Numbered from the stretch's first letter, positions 36,778-45,382 are shown. The stretch: 64,000 bases of DNA from Microglena sp. YARC (GCA_022414725.1 CM039463.1:75458310-75522309), one strand, 5' to 3'. Made by a program: numbers and translations. Notes: generated from the sequence alone by a model not told the origin.

Positions 36778-37596
36778 TTATGGGCAGGGGGTGTCTACCA
36801 GGTCTGACGGGTGAGCATCTTGTTGCGGAGTGGATGTGGAAGTGGAGGTGGATTCAGGTGTGGCGTAAGATTTGCGTGGTGAAGATACTGTGGGTGTCGT
36901 GCACAGCAAGTGCGAATTTGTTGGACTGGGTGTGGTCAGGGCAGTATCAGCATCAGTGTTCTTAGGCTCATTATCATCAGCAGCAACAGCATCGGCATTA
37001 GCATCAACATCAGCAGCAGCAACATCATTATCATCGTCTGTGGCAGCAGCAGCAGAAATCTCATTGAGTGTGGGTGCAGGCAACACAGCAGCAGGGGCAG
37101 TGGTGATAGTGTGAGCAACGAAACAGTATTCTGTGTTGTTGCGAGGTGCTTTGCGGGTGGTTAAGTACCGGTGCATTGGGATTCGTGGCTGTTTGTGAGA
37201 TGGGTTAGAGCGATGAGATGATTTGGGGTTATTGGTGACCAGTTTGCTGGGGCAGACATCCTGGTTGTGGCCCCGACCCTCGCAATGATAGCAGAGTCCA
37301 GCCCATTCGGCGCGTAAGTGGGGTGGAGGGTGCAGCGCACCCGAGTCTGTGACTACCCATTGGACTAAACTGCAGGGCATGTGGTTTTTCCTGCGCAATG
37401 CCCAGTGGGGGTAATCAAATCGTGCGCAGCAATCCTTCCTGTTGTGGCCTGTACCTTCGCAGGTATAACAGATTCCATACCATGCGGCGTATGAGTGAGA
37501 GGGTGGTGCTATGCCAGACTGTCCGGCTGCTGAATCAGGGGAGATTCTAGCAGCAGGATGCCATGCAGGCTTAGGGTGAAGACGTAGAGGCGGCAT
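36778..37596 (-). CDS. Gag-like protein with two CCHC zinc knuckles, LTR element 1
   Basis: The open frame is 272 codons. Two CCHC knuckles are visible, CYTCEGTGHNRKDC at about residues 43-56 and CYHCEGRGHNQDVC at about residues 103-116. A basic proline/serine segment and an Asp/Ala-rich stretch (about 185-220) follow. Knuckles of this type bind nucleic acid in retroelement capsids. A gag N-terminal domain and an aspartic protease are not seen in this frame, so the protein is probably truncated. The start is uncertain because the upstream leader has other frames. No conserved polymerase follows before the polypurine tract. Confidence 0.7.
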   Translation of the reverse strand: MPPLRLHPKPAWHPAARISPDSAAGQSGIAPPSHSYAAWYGICYTCEGTGHNRKDCCARFDYPHWALRRKNHMPCSLVQWVVTDSGALHPPPHLRAEWAGLCYHCEGRGHNQDVCPSKLVTNNPKSSHRSNPSHKQPRIPMHRYLTTRKAPRNNTEYCFVAHTITTAPAAVLPAPTLNEISAAAATDDDNDVAAADVDANADAVAADDNEPKNTDADTALTTPSPTNSHLLCTTPTVSSPRKSYATPESTSTSTSTPQQDAHPSDLVDTPCP

Positions 37597-38012
37597 GCAA
37601 ACAAGGGGATACGAAGTAAGGTGTTTATGAGTATGTGTATTTCTCAGATCAGGAGTATTGGCATAGTTGGATAGTGGGCGGAGGATCTGAGGTGAGGTAG
37701 GTTGCAGTCGGGTGTTCGGAGGGAGAGAGTGGTGGGATGGATGCTCGGATGAGCGGGGTTAAAATCAACAAGGCGATTCGCAAAGTTGAAGTCGGCAGTA
37801 AATGCCTATCGGTGCTGGCTTCTCAATAGCCGTAGATCCTACTCTAGCAGCAGGGAACTACGCTGACAAGTGGTGGTTTCCTACTGTGTGAACAGATTGA
37901 TGGAATTCGACGGTTTCTTACAAACCGAAGGTAGCTCTGATCGTCTCCTCTACGATGCTGGGAGCGAGTCAGCTCTTCCGGTTAGCAGAGGTTAACATGG
38001 CGGCCCATAGCC

Positions 38013-38251
38013 TTTTAATGTAGTAAGTCGGGACTGCAGACACTACTGGATATGCTCGTTACATTGAGTGAAGAGAACTACCAAGCATGGGAGCTTGGAC
38101 TATATGGAAGACGGAAGGAGATGGCAACAGTACAGATCTGTCTTGCATAGCTGGCCTCGGTGCTGCACAGCAGGCGGCACAGGGCCGGGAGGGGACTCAC
38201 ACCTGTGCACTCATTGCCACTCTAGATACGACGTATAAGTCGTCTATAACA
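38013..38251 (-). repeat. 5' LTR of element 1 (239 bp)
   Basis: Starts ttttaatgtagtaagtcggg and ends ctataaca on the plus strand. Differences from the other LTR (substitutions plus a deletion of about 20 bp) mean the insertion is not very recent. Confidence 0.92.
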
Positions 38252-38284
38252 TAACCGGACCCCCAACTGGTTGGAAACAAGCTG
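38252..38284 (-). mobile_element. Right half of the split mini element
   Basis: Begins with the duplicated TAACC and continues ggacccccaactggttggaa to caagctg, the terminus of the mini element. See 34,226-34,281. Confidence 0.85.
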
Positions 38285-38395
38285 TAGGGCAATGCCGGGC
38301 GGTGCCGGTACGTAGCCCTCAGGACTGTACTTGAATCTGATCTGTTCTTTAGGTGGTACACTCTTCTGTTTAAATTCAAATCAGGAGTTGCTAAG

Positions 38396-39268
38396 AGGTC
38401 GTCCACAGGGTAATTCAAAGCGCGTGCTTTTGCGCTTTTGAGCGCTGACTTTTTGACCCCCTCTGCGCTTTAAGCGCATTTTTTGCAACCCCTTGTGGGC
38501 GCTGCAAGCAATTTTTGCGCTTTTTGCACTACAAAGCGCAGTTTTTTTGTTTTCGAGTGCGCTAAAGCGCTGGCCAATTTAGCCATTTGAAGTACCCTGG
38601 TCGTCCACACGAGCAGGTTTAGTTTAAGGTTTAGCCTTATTTCGCCGGTAAACCGAAACCGTGGACCCCTTTTCTCGCGTGGACGCACGATAGTTTAGCT
38701 TAGGTTAGCAGTTTCGCAAGACCTGAACTAAACTTTAACCCCCCCCCCCCCCCCCCCAGTTTAGTTTAAGTTTAGGTTTAGATAGTCGGTTGTGTTCGTT
38801 GGCAGATGTACTTCGAGCAGATTCGCAAATTCCGGAGGCCGCGACGAGCGAAGACATCTGCTCACCAAGCTTCTACGATTCGTCTATCTCCTCAGTTTCG
38901 AATTTTGTCGAGCAGCATGCAAGAAGGCATCGGCGATGAAGATGTTGATGACCAGCAGCCACTTCTCACCCAGCAATATCAGCTATCGCGGTCTTTGCGC
39001 AGCCTCGAAGTCACTTGCTTCACAGCACGGATCATGGTGGGGGGCATGGCCCGGAAAAAGCTCGTCTGTCATCAAATATTCAAAATTCCTGAGATTATTC
39101 GGCTGTACACCTAAACTAAACCGACCGCAAACTGTGGACGCGAAATGCCCGTGTGGACGATTTTTGCGGCAGTTTTGGGTTCAGGCCAGCGTGGACGCCG
39201 AGACCCTAAACTTTCCGGTTTAGTGGCTAAGCTAAACCTTAAACTAAACCGGCTCGTGTGGACGACCT
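38396..39268. mobile_element. DNA transposon-like element with 5-bp TSD CTAAG
   Basis: Inverted termini AGGTCGTCCACACGAGC (left) and the matching GCTCGTGTGGACGACCT (right) continue inward with the ggtttagtttaaggtttag words. The flanking CTAAG is duplicated (38,391-38,395 and 39,269-39,273). The interior has a C-run (about 38,739-38,757) and plus-strand frames of 143 codons (38,792-39,223) and 102 codons (38,806-39,114) that overlap and are not recognisable as a transposase. The left terminus was later hit by a 194-bp MITE. Confidence 0.82.
38406..38599 (+). mobile_element. 194-bp hAT-type MITE, copy 1
   Basis: It has 14-bp inverted termini CAGGGTAATTCAAA / CAGGGTACTTCAAA and a perfect 8-bp target duplication GTCGTCCA (38,398-38,405 and 38,600-38,607). 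The interior is made of gcgc-containing short palindromes (gcgcttttgagcgc, gctaaagcgct). An 8-bp duplication with CAG termini is characteristic of the hAT superfamily. It is nested inside the element at 38,396-39,268. Confidence 0.92.
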
Positions 39269-39307
39269 CTAAGGCCTCCAAGAAGAAGACCGACGTGCGA
39301 CAGACAC

Positions 39308-39462
39308 GAAGCCTGACACGTCAGCCAACTGTCTCGTAACAAACTGGCTTCGGTCCGTTCCCACCTGTGACCTGTCGCTTCGGTAACACTCTCTGCCATT
39401 TTCCTGCGTCGCTTGCGACGCTGCCTATGACTTGTTCAATAAGTACTTTTCTTATACTGCTT
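39308..39462 (+). repeat. Dispersed element with gcgtcgcttgcgacgc palindrome, copy 2
   Basis: Copy of the element at 29,003-29,165. The palindrome lies at 39,406-39,421. It is followed by a tandem duplication of about 155 bp (about 39,436-39,745) marked by ctcgtcccctgattt and gcacgaatgtagca words at 39,477 and 39,632. Confidence 0.65.
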
Positions 39463-39777
39463 TCTTCATTGTCCACCTCGTCCCCTGATTTCGAGCACGA
39501 ATGTAGCAGACGGGCAATGAGATGGTTGCATTTTTGCAGCAAGATAGCTGACCAAAAGTTGCTACCCCGTCTTTGTCTCTTTCCTAGATTTAAAAGAAGT
39601 AGCTTTTCTAATATTACTTTCCTCAAAGCCCATCTCGTCCCCTGATTTCAAGCACGAATGTAGCATAGGAGCAACGACATCGCAATGGCAACGCGGACCG
39701 GTCGAGGTGTCACAAACGGATCGCTCCAGATGTATAGTTGCGAGTTTATCCTGCACAAAAATTCACTGTGTGAGGAT

Positions 39778-39864
39778 TGTCCCCAGCCAGGACCGAACTG
39801 GCGACCTCAGGATTGCTTCATCGTTATATGAGACCTGCGCTCTAACCAACTGAGCCATGGAGAC
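39778..39864 (-). tRNA. Elongator tRNA-Met (CAT), with intron
   Basis: Read on minus, a 7-bp acceptor stem (GTCTCCA with TGGGGAC, one G-U pair) encloses a D-arm GCTC/GAGC with a GG-containing loop, the anticodon loop CTCATA followed by about 13 nt of intron, the variable loop AGGTC and a perfect T-stem GCCAG/CTGGC. The anticodon arm followed by a short intron matches the plant elongator tRNA-Met layout, including a U-U at the base of the loop. Without the intron the tRNA is 74 nt, and the discriminator is A. The T-loop TTCGGTC has G instead of the usual A at position 58, so a pseudogene cannot be excluded. Confidence 0.75.
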
Positions 39865-40487
39865 AGGGTCTAGGACCATTGAAGCTGTGGGGGCTGATAA
39901 CACAACAGCTAGTCAAGCTAAATTTAATCTAGCAAACTCCATAAATCTGCATTTAGAGTTCAAGTTCTGGAGGGCGGTATGGTCCAGACCCGGCCGTTAA
40001 GGCTTCGGCGACCGGAGTTCGAGTCCCGCTGCCGGAAGACGGCGGGTTGTTTCTCGAGTCCGACTTTAGGGCGGTGTTGTTTCACTGCTAGGACATGAGC
40101 CCCTTGTTATCTTTCTTTCAAGTAATTTGAACCCTTAACGAACCCTCTTTCTGTTTAGGTATCAACCCCTATATCTCTCTCTTTTGCTCAGGCTAGTTTG
40201 ATCTAGGTAGTTTGTCTAGTCCTCGGATTCTTGCTCTTCCTACCCCCTCGTTTTCCTGCGTACTCCCCGCCTCGTCCTGGTTGGATTGCTTGTTCATGTA
40301 CTCCTCCAGGCCCTTGTTCCCAAGTAGAGTCCGCTGGCCTTGTAGAGGACTAAGACCTTTATGACCTTGGTTGGACATGTATTCTACGTTTATGCCATGT
40401 ATAATAGGTGTCCTCCAGCTAGCTATTGCAACAACCAACCTAACCAACCCCACCCTGCGCCTACCCATCATTTCCCCTCGCCAACCC
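39865..40487. other. Flank of LTR element 2, unassigned
   Basis: It contains a tRNA-like fragment around 39,975-40,035 (a tggtccagaccc box and gagttcgagtccc) that does not fold as a tRNA. The rest is pyrimidine-rich on plus with no gene. If the insertion of element 2 (TSD TTCCG) is removed, this sequence joins directly to the leader of LTR element 3 at 45,388. Confidence 0.4.
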
Positions 40488-40492
40488 TTCCG

Positions 40493-40922
40493 TGTTAATG
40501 TAAGATTGTTACAACGGCATAGGCTCGATAGAGGAGAAGATGCTATTAAGCGCAACAGGCGCAATCATATAGAATAGAGATGTGTACTGCAGGGTACTGC
40601 AGTCACGTGCAGGCCACAGCTAGTCTGAGGCAGGGTAATTCAAAGCGCGCGCTTTTGCGCTTTTGAGCGCTGACTTTTTGACCCCCTCTGCGCTTAAAGC
40701 GCAGTTTTTTGCAACCCCCTGTGGGCGCAGCAAGCAATTTTTGCGTTTTTTGCACTACAAAGCGCAGTTTTTTGTTTTCAAGTGCGCTAAAGCGCTGGCC
40801 AATTTGGCCATTTGAAGTACCCTGGTCTGAGGCCTGGCGGCAGGCAACACGGTACCAGGAGGGAAAGGTACCGGTGTGCATTATGCCGACTCAGAGACTG
40901 ATATATAAATCAGTCAATAACA
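40493..40922 (-). repeat. 3' LTR of element 2, carrying a MITE
   Basis: The LTR itself is 228 bp. A 194-bp MITE plus its 8-bp target duplication make up the rest. Apart from these it is almost identical to 45,156-45,382, so the element inserted recently. Confidence 0.93.
40631..40824 (+). mobile_element. 194-bp hAT-type MITE, copy 2
   Basis: It has the same length and termini as 38,406-38,599, with a perfect 8-bp TSD GTCTGAGG (40,623-40,630 and 40,825-40,832). The empty site is preserved in the partner LTR at 45 kb, which proves that the MITE moved into the LTR after the retroelement had integrated. Confidence 0.95.
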
Positions 40923-41116
40923 TCCCCCCCAATTCAAGGTATTCTTGAGCTCAAGAATTCCTGGAATTAACTGAGGGGCATAAGAAAATTAAAATATTAA
41001 AACTATGGAGACTTCGAGAATTTCTAGTAGCTGAAAGGGAGAAATCACTTCAGCAGGGGTCTTCAAAGAAATGTCAGTCTTCTGGGGTAGCTGGCTATGT
41101 AAGTGGCACTGCAGGT

Positions 41117-41265
41117 AGGCTGCAGGCTAAGTAGCAGAAAGGCTGCTGAGAAGGTGCAAGGAAACTGCAGGTAAGCTGCAGGCTAGGTAGCAGAGAGGCT
41201 GCTGAGAAGGTGTAAGGAAGCTGCAGGTAGGCTGCAGGCTAGAGCAGATAGGCTGCTATGGGAAG
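41117..41265 (-). repeat. Three ~57-bp repeats in the 3' region of element 2
   Basis: Copies are marked by gtaggctgcaggcta and gaggctgctgagaaggtg. Element 1 has comparable gctgcagg-rich sequence in its 3' region, which suggests related elements. Confidence 0.75.
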
Positions 41266-41579
41266 CTGGGGAAGGAAAGTCCAGGCTTGGTGAAGGCTTG
41301 TGAAGATATCCTTGGCTACGAGAAGTTGCATGATTCGAGACTAGAGGATTTGTCATTTAGACATGATGTCTGGACTAGTCCCCCCATAATTTGGGTGAGC
41401 TACATTAGGTAGGCCCTAAATTAAAGCAAAGACATCAAGGAGAGACTATAAAAATTCTAAAATTCAGAAGGGGTGCTGCCTGTGGAAGTACATGAGGCAG
41501 TACAGTAGGCAGGTAATCTTAAAAAATTCTAGAGTGTTCAAGTCTATCCAAAAGATGAAGAGCAATGTTGGAAACTGAA

Positions 41580-42590
41580 TTAAGTGCCTGGCTTGCTGGG
41601 GATGCCATCAAGGTCAAGTTGCTGGCAGACCTGGTCAAGGAACTGGTCAAATGACTTGGGAGCTAGGCTGGGGGGGGTAAGAATGTTGATAAATGTGAAG
41701 TCCATGGGGCTCCAGTTCATGCTGAGGTGGTTGACACATAGCACTTTGCCTCCAGGATGTGCACAGCTCCTGGGGTCCATGATCATCTTAGGTCTGAATG
41801 AGAGTGTGTGAGCATGTGCATTGACCATGGCAGCTTGGAGACAGATGGCCCACAGTAGAGTGGGTCTGGCTGTGGTAGAAACAGTGGGGTAGGCTTGCAC
41901 CATTTGCTGGAGTCTGCTGTTGTGCTTGATGATAGGACTGCAGGCATCAGATGGCTCCTTGTGCATTGACCTGTGTGGGAACTGTTCTCTTTCAGAAGCT
42001 AGCAGGGTAGGGAACTTGCTGGTGAATGCTGTGATGAGCTTGGACAGTGGAGGCCTGGGCTTGATGTTGAAAGCTGGTGAAGCAGGCCTGCTGTTCAGGT
42101 AGTGTAGGGTGCATCCAAAACGTGTGAGACTAAGGCTGGAGTTGTTGGAGAAGTGGATGTTTTTGACATTCTGATTAACTTCTCCCAGTGGTAGTCCAAT
42201 GTCTGGTGACCTGTTGACCAGTATCCATTGGTCCCAGGTAGTTGCTGTGTCTAGATCAGATGGCTTGAGTGGGCCGTCCCCATCTATGGGGCCATCATAT
42301 TCCTCATATTTGGTCCTGATCTGGTCACTGAGGAGTTCCATCTCTGCTCTGGCTCGTTGCAGGCCCAGGTTGTCCAGCTGTTGTTGGAGGTCTGGAGTGG
42401 TTTCAGGAGGGTCATCTACTCCTAGTCCAGGGTCATCCTGGGGCTTGTGTACCTCTGGATGGATGAGCTCTGGCATATCATCACTGTCAGTATCATCAAT
42501 GGAGTCTTCCAGATTGTCTGCAGTGGAAGGGGAATGGTACTGGCGGGAGAGGGGGAGGATGGTCCTGGAGGTCTTGGTCTGCCTCCACAT
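41580..42590 (-). CDS. Second ORF of LTR element 2, unrecognised conserved domain
   Basis: The 336-codon frame overlaps the gag-protease frame by 95 nt and lies in the +1 frame relative to it, so it could be expressed by +1 frameshifting or be separated by mutation. An acidic N-terminal part and a possible coiled-coil (about 70-95) precede a C-terminal region with WAICLQAAMVNAH and, about 40 residues on, a W-x-D-F/Y-x-I-N-PP...FD...L-DG pattern. The corresponding part of LTR element 3 has WNICLQAALVSAY followed by a comparable pattern, so this domain is conserved between two element families. I do not recognise it. It is not reverse transcriptase, integrase or RNase H. Confidence 0.75.
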   Translation of the reverse strand: MWRQTKTSRTILPLSRQYHSPSTADNLEDSIDDTDSDDMPELIHPEVHKPQDDPGLGVDDPPETTPDLQQQLDNLGLQRARAEMELLSDQIRTKYEEYDGPIDGDGPLKPSDLDTATTWDQWILVNRSPDIGLPLGEVNQNVKNIHFSNNSSLSLTRFGCTLHYLNSRPASPAFNIKPRPPLSKLITAFTSKFPTLLASEREQFPHRSMHKEPSDACSPIIKHNSRLQQMVQAYPTVSTTARPTLLWAICLQAAMVNAHAHTLSFRPKMIMDPRSCAHPGGKVLCVNHLSMNWSPMDFTFINILTPPSLAPKSFDQFLDQVCQQLDLDGIPSKPGT

Positions 42591-44811
42591 GAGTGGGTGG
42601 GTACTGCCCTATCTCAGAATCAGTGTGGGGTGCAGATGGGTCAGAAGTAGAGTGGAAGTCCTGGAGGTCTTGATCTGCCTCCACATGAGTGGGTGGGTAC
42701 TGCCCTATCTCAGAATCAGTGTGGGGTGCAGATGGGTCAGAAGTAGAGGGGAAGTCCTGGAGGTCTTGATCTGCCTCCACATGAGTGGGTGGGTACTGCC
42801 CTATCTCAGAATCAGTGTGGGGTGCAGATGGAGCAGAAGTAGAGTGGAAGTCCTGGAGGTCTTGATCAGCTCTACTGGGGGAGGTCTCATGAGTGGGTGG
42901 GTACTGCCCTGTCTCAGAGTCAGTGTGAGTTGATGGAGGCTTGGTAACCATCATGATGTAGGCATTGGTAGGATCCACAGGGATAAAGGGATTACTAGCA
43001 GGGGCTGGTGAAGTTTGGTTAAGGTAGAGCCCATGCCTTTTGGGGCATGAGAGGAGCAGATTGGTACCAGATGGTCTTGGGATGGAGAGTGTGGCTTGAG
43101 TCTTGGACAGGTGAACTTGGAGGTCTGGGCACAGGCTGGTGGCTGCATGAATGCTAATGATGTTGGGCATGTTGCAGTCAGCAAGAAGTACATTGTTCAG
43201 GATGATCAGAGTCCTGCCATGGCCCTTGATCTTGGCCTTCCCTATCTGCTTGCAGAAGATAGGTGGAGAGTCTTGATCTGCCAGCTGCAGCCTAATAGGC
43301 TGTTGGAGGTCCTGAATGTCATGCAGATGGGAGATGTTACTTGTTGCATGAGAGTGTGCTGCAGTATCTATGATCCATTCTGTCTGCAGTGCTGCCTGGA
43401 AAACTTCTCCATCTTCTATAGTGCATTCATCATCAGCACTTATTTTTCCAAAGAATGCTGTATTAGCCAGGGGGTCAGGTGGCAAGGCAAATGAAACAGA
43501 CTTGCCTCTGGTTGGTGTAGCAAATCTCATGGGCTGGAGGTTGTCCTCATCCAGTGCCAGGGACAGGAAGTTGTGTTCTTCACCCTCACTGTCAGAGTTG
43601 GAGGTGGACTGGTCACCATCAGCAACATGGGCATGGCGTCCCCTTCTTGGGTATCTTCTTAGACGCCTCCTGTCTGGACTGGTCTTCTTGGGAGTCTTCT
43701 TGTCATCAGGATCCTTGTCATCTCCTGATCTGTTCTTGGGAGGTGACTTAGATCCATGGTCAGCTTCATCTGAGTCAGCTGGTCTGAAAGCCAGCAGATC
43801 AGTGTCCTCACTGGTGCAGTCTCTGGAGCTATGGCCTAGTCCCCCACAGTTCCAGCAGGTCATCTTCTTGTAGGAGATGGTCCTGTCTCTGAATGGGAGG
43901 TGCTTGCTGTTGAAGGGCTTCCTGGCCCTGTAAGCTGCAGCTGCCATCTCAGCCTCTTCAGGGGATGGTGCATGGTCAACTTGCTTCACTAAACACCAGT
44001 TGAAGAGGGCACTTTGGAGCATAGAAAAGGTGGTGACAGCAGTGGGGTTGAACTGATTGATGTAACCATCATATTCAGGGCGGGAGTTCAGTCCCCTGAC
44101 AATGAGGTTCAGGAAGGTGCTGGTAGAGATGATGTGGGTGCTTTGTATCTTGGGAATCTGGGAGTACAGATCAGCTGCCCTAGAGAGGTAAGTCTGCAGG
44201 GATTCAGTAGAGGTCATACGTAATCCCATTATGGCAGTCAGGGTGGTATGCTCTAGCCTGCTGCCTTCCTCAGAGTACAGGGCATCTAGAAACTTGAAGG
44301 CTCTAGTGGCCATATCTGTGTTAGCATGAATGGCCTGCTGGATGGGATCTGATACATGATCTATGATGATCTTAAAGGCCTTGTTGTTCTTCCAGGTGGA
44401 GATCCTGTTGGGGACACCAATCCTAGGGGCAGCCGGAACAGCCGGATCAGCAGCCGCAACAGGAGGGTAAGTAATGTCATCAGCAGGGTAACCATCAGAG
44501 TCAGCAGGCTCGCCAGCGACCACCGCTTGTTGGCAGTCGAAAGCAACGGCAATGGTGTCCCTATCTGATTTGAGGGCGAGGAGTATATTCTGCCTGGCGC
44601 AGCGCCAGGTGTAGTGGTTGTTGCCGGTGAATATACGGGGAGGTTGCATGGTGAGGTCTTCTGTGTAGGAGTCTTGGCGTTGTAGGTCGGAGTGTTGGGA
44701 TAGGGGAGTTACGAGGGCGGGGCAGGGGAAGAGGGGATGGAGTGTGTGTGGGAATCGGCGATCCAAAGGGATCCAGCGGATTACCGGTGGATGAACGTTG
44801 CCAAGCGGCAA
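42496..44811 (-). CDS. Gag-protease polyprotein of LTR element 2
   Basis: The frame is 771 codons. The methionine at residue 55 (44,649), followed by a gag-like MQPPRIFTGNNHYTW, is the likelier start. Residues 55-300 resemble the copia/UBN2-type capsid. A zinc knuckle CWNCGGLGHSSRDC lies at 319-332, and a basic, serine-rich linker follows. The aspartic protease segment begins at WIIDTAAHSHAT with catalytic Asp482 (DTA in place of the common DSG/DTG) and extends to about residue 595 (GLYLN). Four 32-36-residue repeats (HTDSEIGQYPPTHVEADQD) occupy 629-760. No integrase or reverse transcriptase follows. The last 95 nt overlap the next frame. Confidence 0.88.
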   Translation of the reverse strand: MPLGNVHPPVIRWIPLDRRFPHTLHPLFPCPALVTPLSQHSDLQRQDSYTEDLTMQPPRIFTGNNHYTWRCARQNILLALKSDRDTIAVAFDCQQAVVAGEPADSDGYPADDITYPPVAAADPAVPAAPRIGVPNRISTWKNNKAFKIIIDHVSDPIQQAIHANTDMATRAFKFLDALYSEEGSRLEHTTLTAIMGLRMTSTESLQTYLSRAADLYSQIPKIQSTHIISTSTFLNLIVRGLNSRPEYDGYINQFNPTAVTTFSMLQSALFNWCLVKQVDHAPSPEEAEMAAAAYRARKPFNSKHLPFRDRTISYKKMTCWNCGGLGHSSRDCTSEDTDLLAFRPADSDEADHGSKSPPKNRSGDDKDPDDKKTPKKTSPDRRRLRRYPRRGRHAHVADGDQSTSNSDSEGEEHNFLSLALDEDNLQPMRFATPTRGKSVSFALPPDPLANTAFFGKISADDECTIEDGEVFQAALQTEWIIDTAAHSHATSNISHLHDIQDLQQPIRLQLADQDSPPIFCKQIGKAKIKGHGRTLIILNNVLLADCNMPNIISIHAATSLCPDLQVHLSKTQATLSIPRPSGTNLLLSCPKRHGLYLNQTSPAPASNPFIPVDPTNAYIMMVTKPPSTHTDSETGQYPPTHETSPSRADQDLQDFHSTSAPSAPHTDSEIGQYPPTHVEADQDLQDFPSTSDPSAPHTDSEIGQYPPTHVEADQDLQDFHSTSDPSAPHTDSEIGQYPPTHVEADQDLQDHPPPLPPVPFPFHCRQSGRLH

Positions 44812-45155
44812 GGTTCGACGACAGAAGCTTCTCTTAAGCTGGAGGCGTAGACAAATTGATCGTCTGAGATCAATACAGCACTGTGTGGGTCTCGGTGAGG
44901 GCGTCGTCCTATACTCACTTCATAGATTTTGGTGACTTGTGGTCGCTCTTGCTTGCTCCAGTCGTAGGACGCAGTGGCAGATCCAAGGATTCTTGGTAGG
45001 AAGCGGCAGGCGGAGCAGCGGGAAGTAGGATCCGCACAGGGAGTCCAGGTGCTTAGTTAAAACTCGGGCCTTCGACAAGTCAGAGGGGAACTGAATCCGA
45101 ACGCGGAAATCAGCGGCTGTTCTTCGTTAGCGTCTAAAGATGGCGCACATAGCCT

Positions 45156-45382
45156 GCTAATGTAAGATTGTTACAACGGCATAGGCTCGATAGAGGAGAA
45201 GATGCTATTAAGCGCAACAGGCGCAATCATATAGAATAGAGATGTGTACTGCAGGGTACTGCAGTCACGTGCAGGCCACGGCTAGTCTGAGGCCTGGCGG
45301 CAGGCAACACGGTACCAGGAGGGAAAGGTACAGGTGTGCATTATGCCGACTCAGAGACTGATATATAAATCAGTCAATAACA
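45156..45382 (-). repeat. 5' LTR of element 2 (227 bp)
   Basis: On the plus strand it starts tgctaatgtaagattg and ends aatcagtcaataaca. It is nearly identical to the other LTR and lacks the MITE. Confidence 0.93.

Larger units (their letters stand above)
34287..38251 (-). mobile_element. LTR retrotransposon 1 (non-autonomous, copia-like)
   Basis: The element is bounded by a perfect 5-bp duplication TAACC (34,282-34,286 and 38,252-38,256) and by two LTRs that end ...taaca. It reads on the minus strand. A polypurine tract (GGGGGGGA read on minus) abuts the left LTR, and the only gag-like frame is on minus. The internal region of about 3.5 kb encodes a zinc-knuckle gag segment but shows no reverse transcriptase, integrase or RNase H, so it depends on another element. 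The sequence inside the 5' LTR, GGCTATGGGCCGCC on minus, is the likely primer-binding site. Confidence 0.88.
40493..45382 (-). mobile_element. LTR retrotransposon 2 (gag-protease, RT-less, copia-like)
   Basis: A perfect 5-bp TSD TTCCG (40,488-40,492 and 45,383-45,387) bounds two LTRs with TGTTA...TAACA termini on the plus strand. On minus, the polypurine tract GGGGGGGA abuts the left LTR, and GGCTATGTGCGCCAT lies just inside the right LTR as a probable primer-binding site. The internal 4.2 kb encode gag-protease and a second overlapping frame, with no reverse transcriptase, integrase or RNase H. It was inserted into the 5' side of element 3. Confidence 0.92.

Noticed and set aside
34287..38251. 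Full-length autonomous retrotransposon
   Set aside because: No reverse transcriptase, integrase or RNase H motif is visible in any frame of the internal region.
39975..40035. tRNA gene on plus (A-box and B-box-like words)
   Set aside because: The T-stem does not pair and the spacing between boxes is too short for a tRNA. It is at best a tRNA-derived fragment.
42199..42933. 244-codon plus-strand frame with leucine/serine repeats
   Set aside because: It is antisense to gag-protease and ORF2 of LTR element 2, caused by the 96-bp repeats there.
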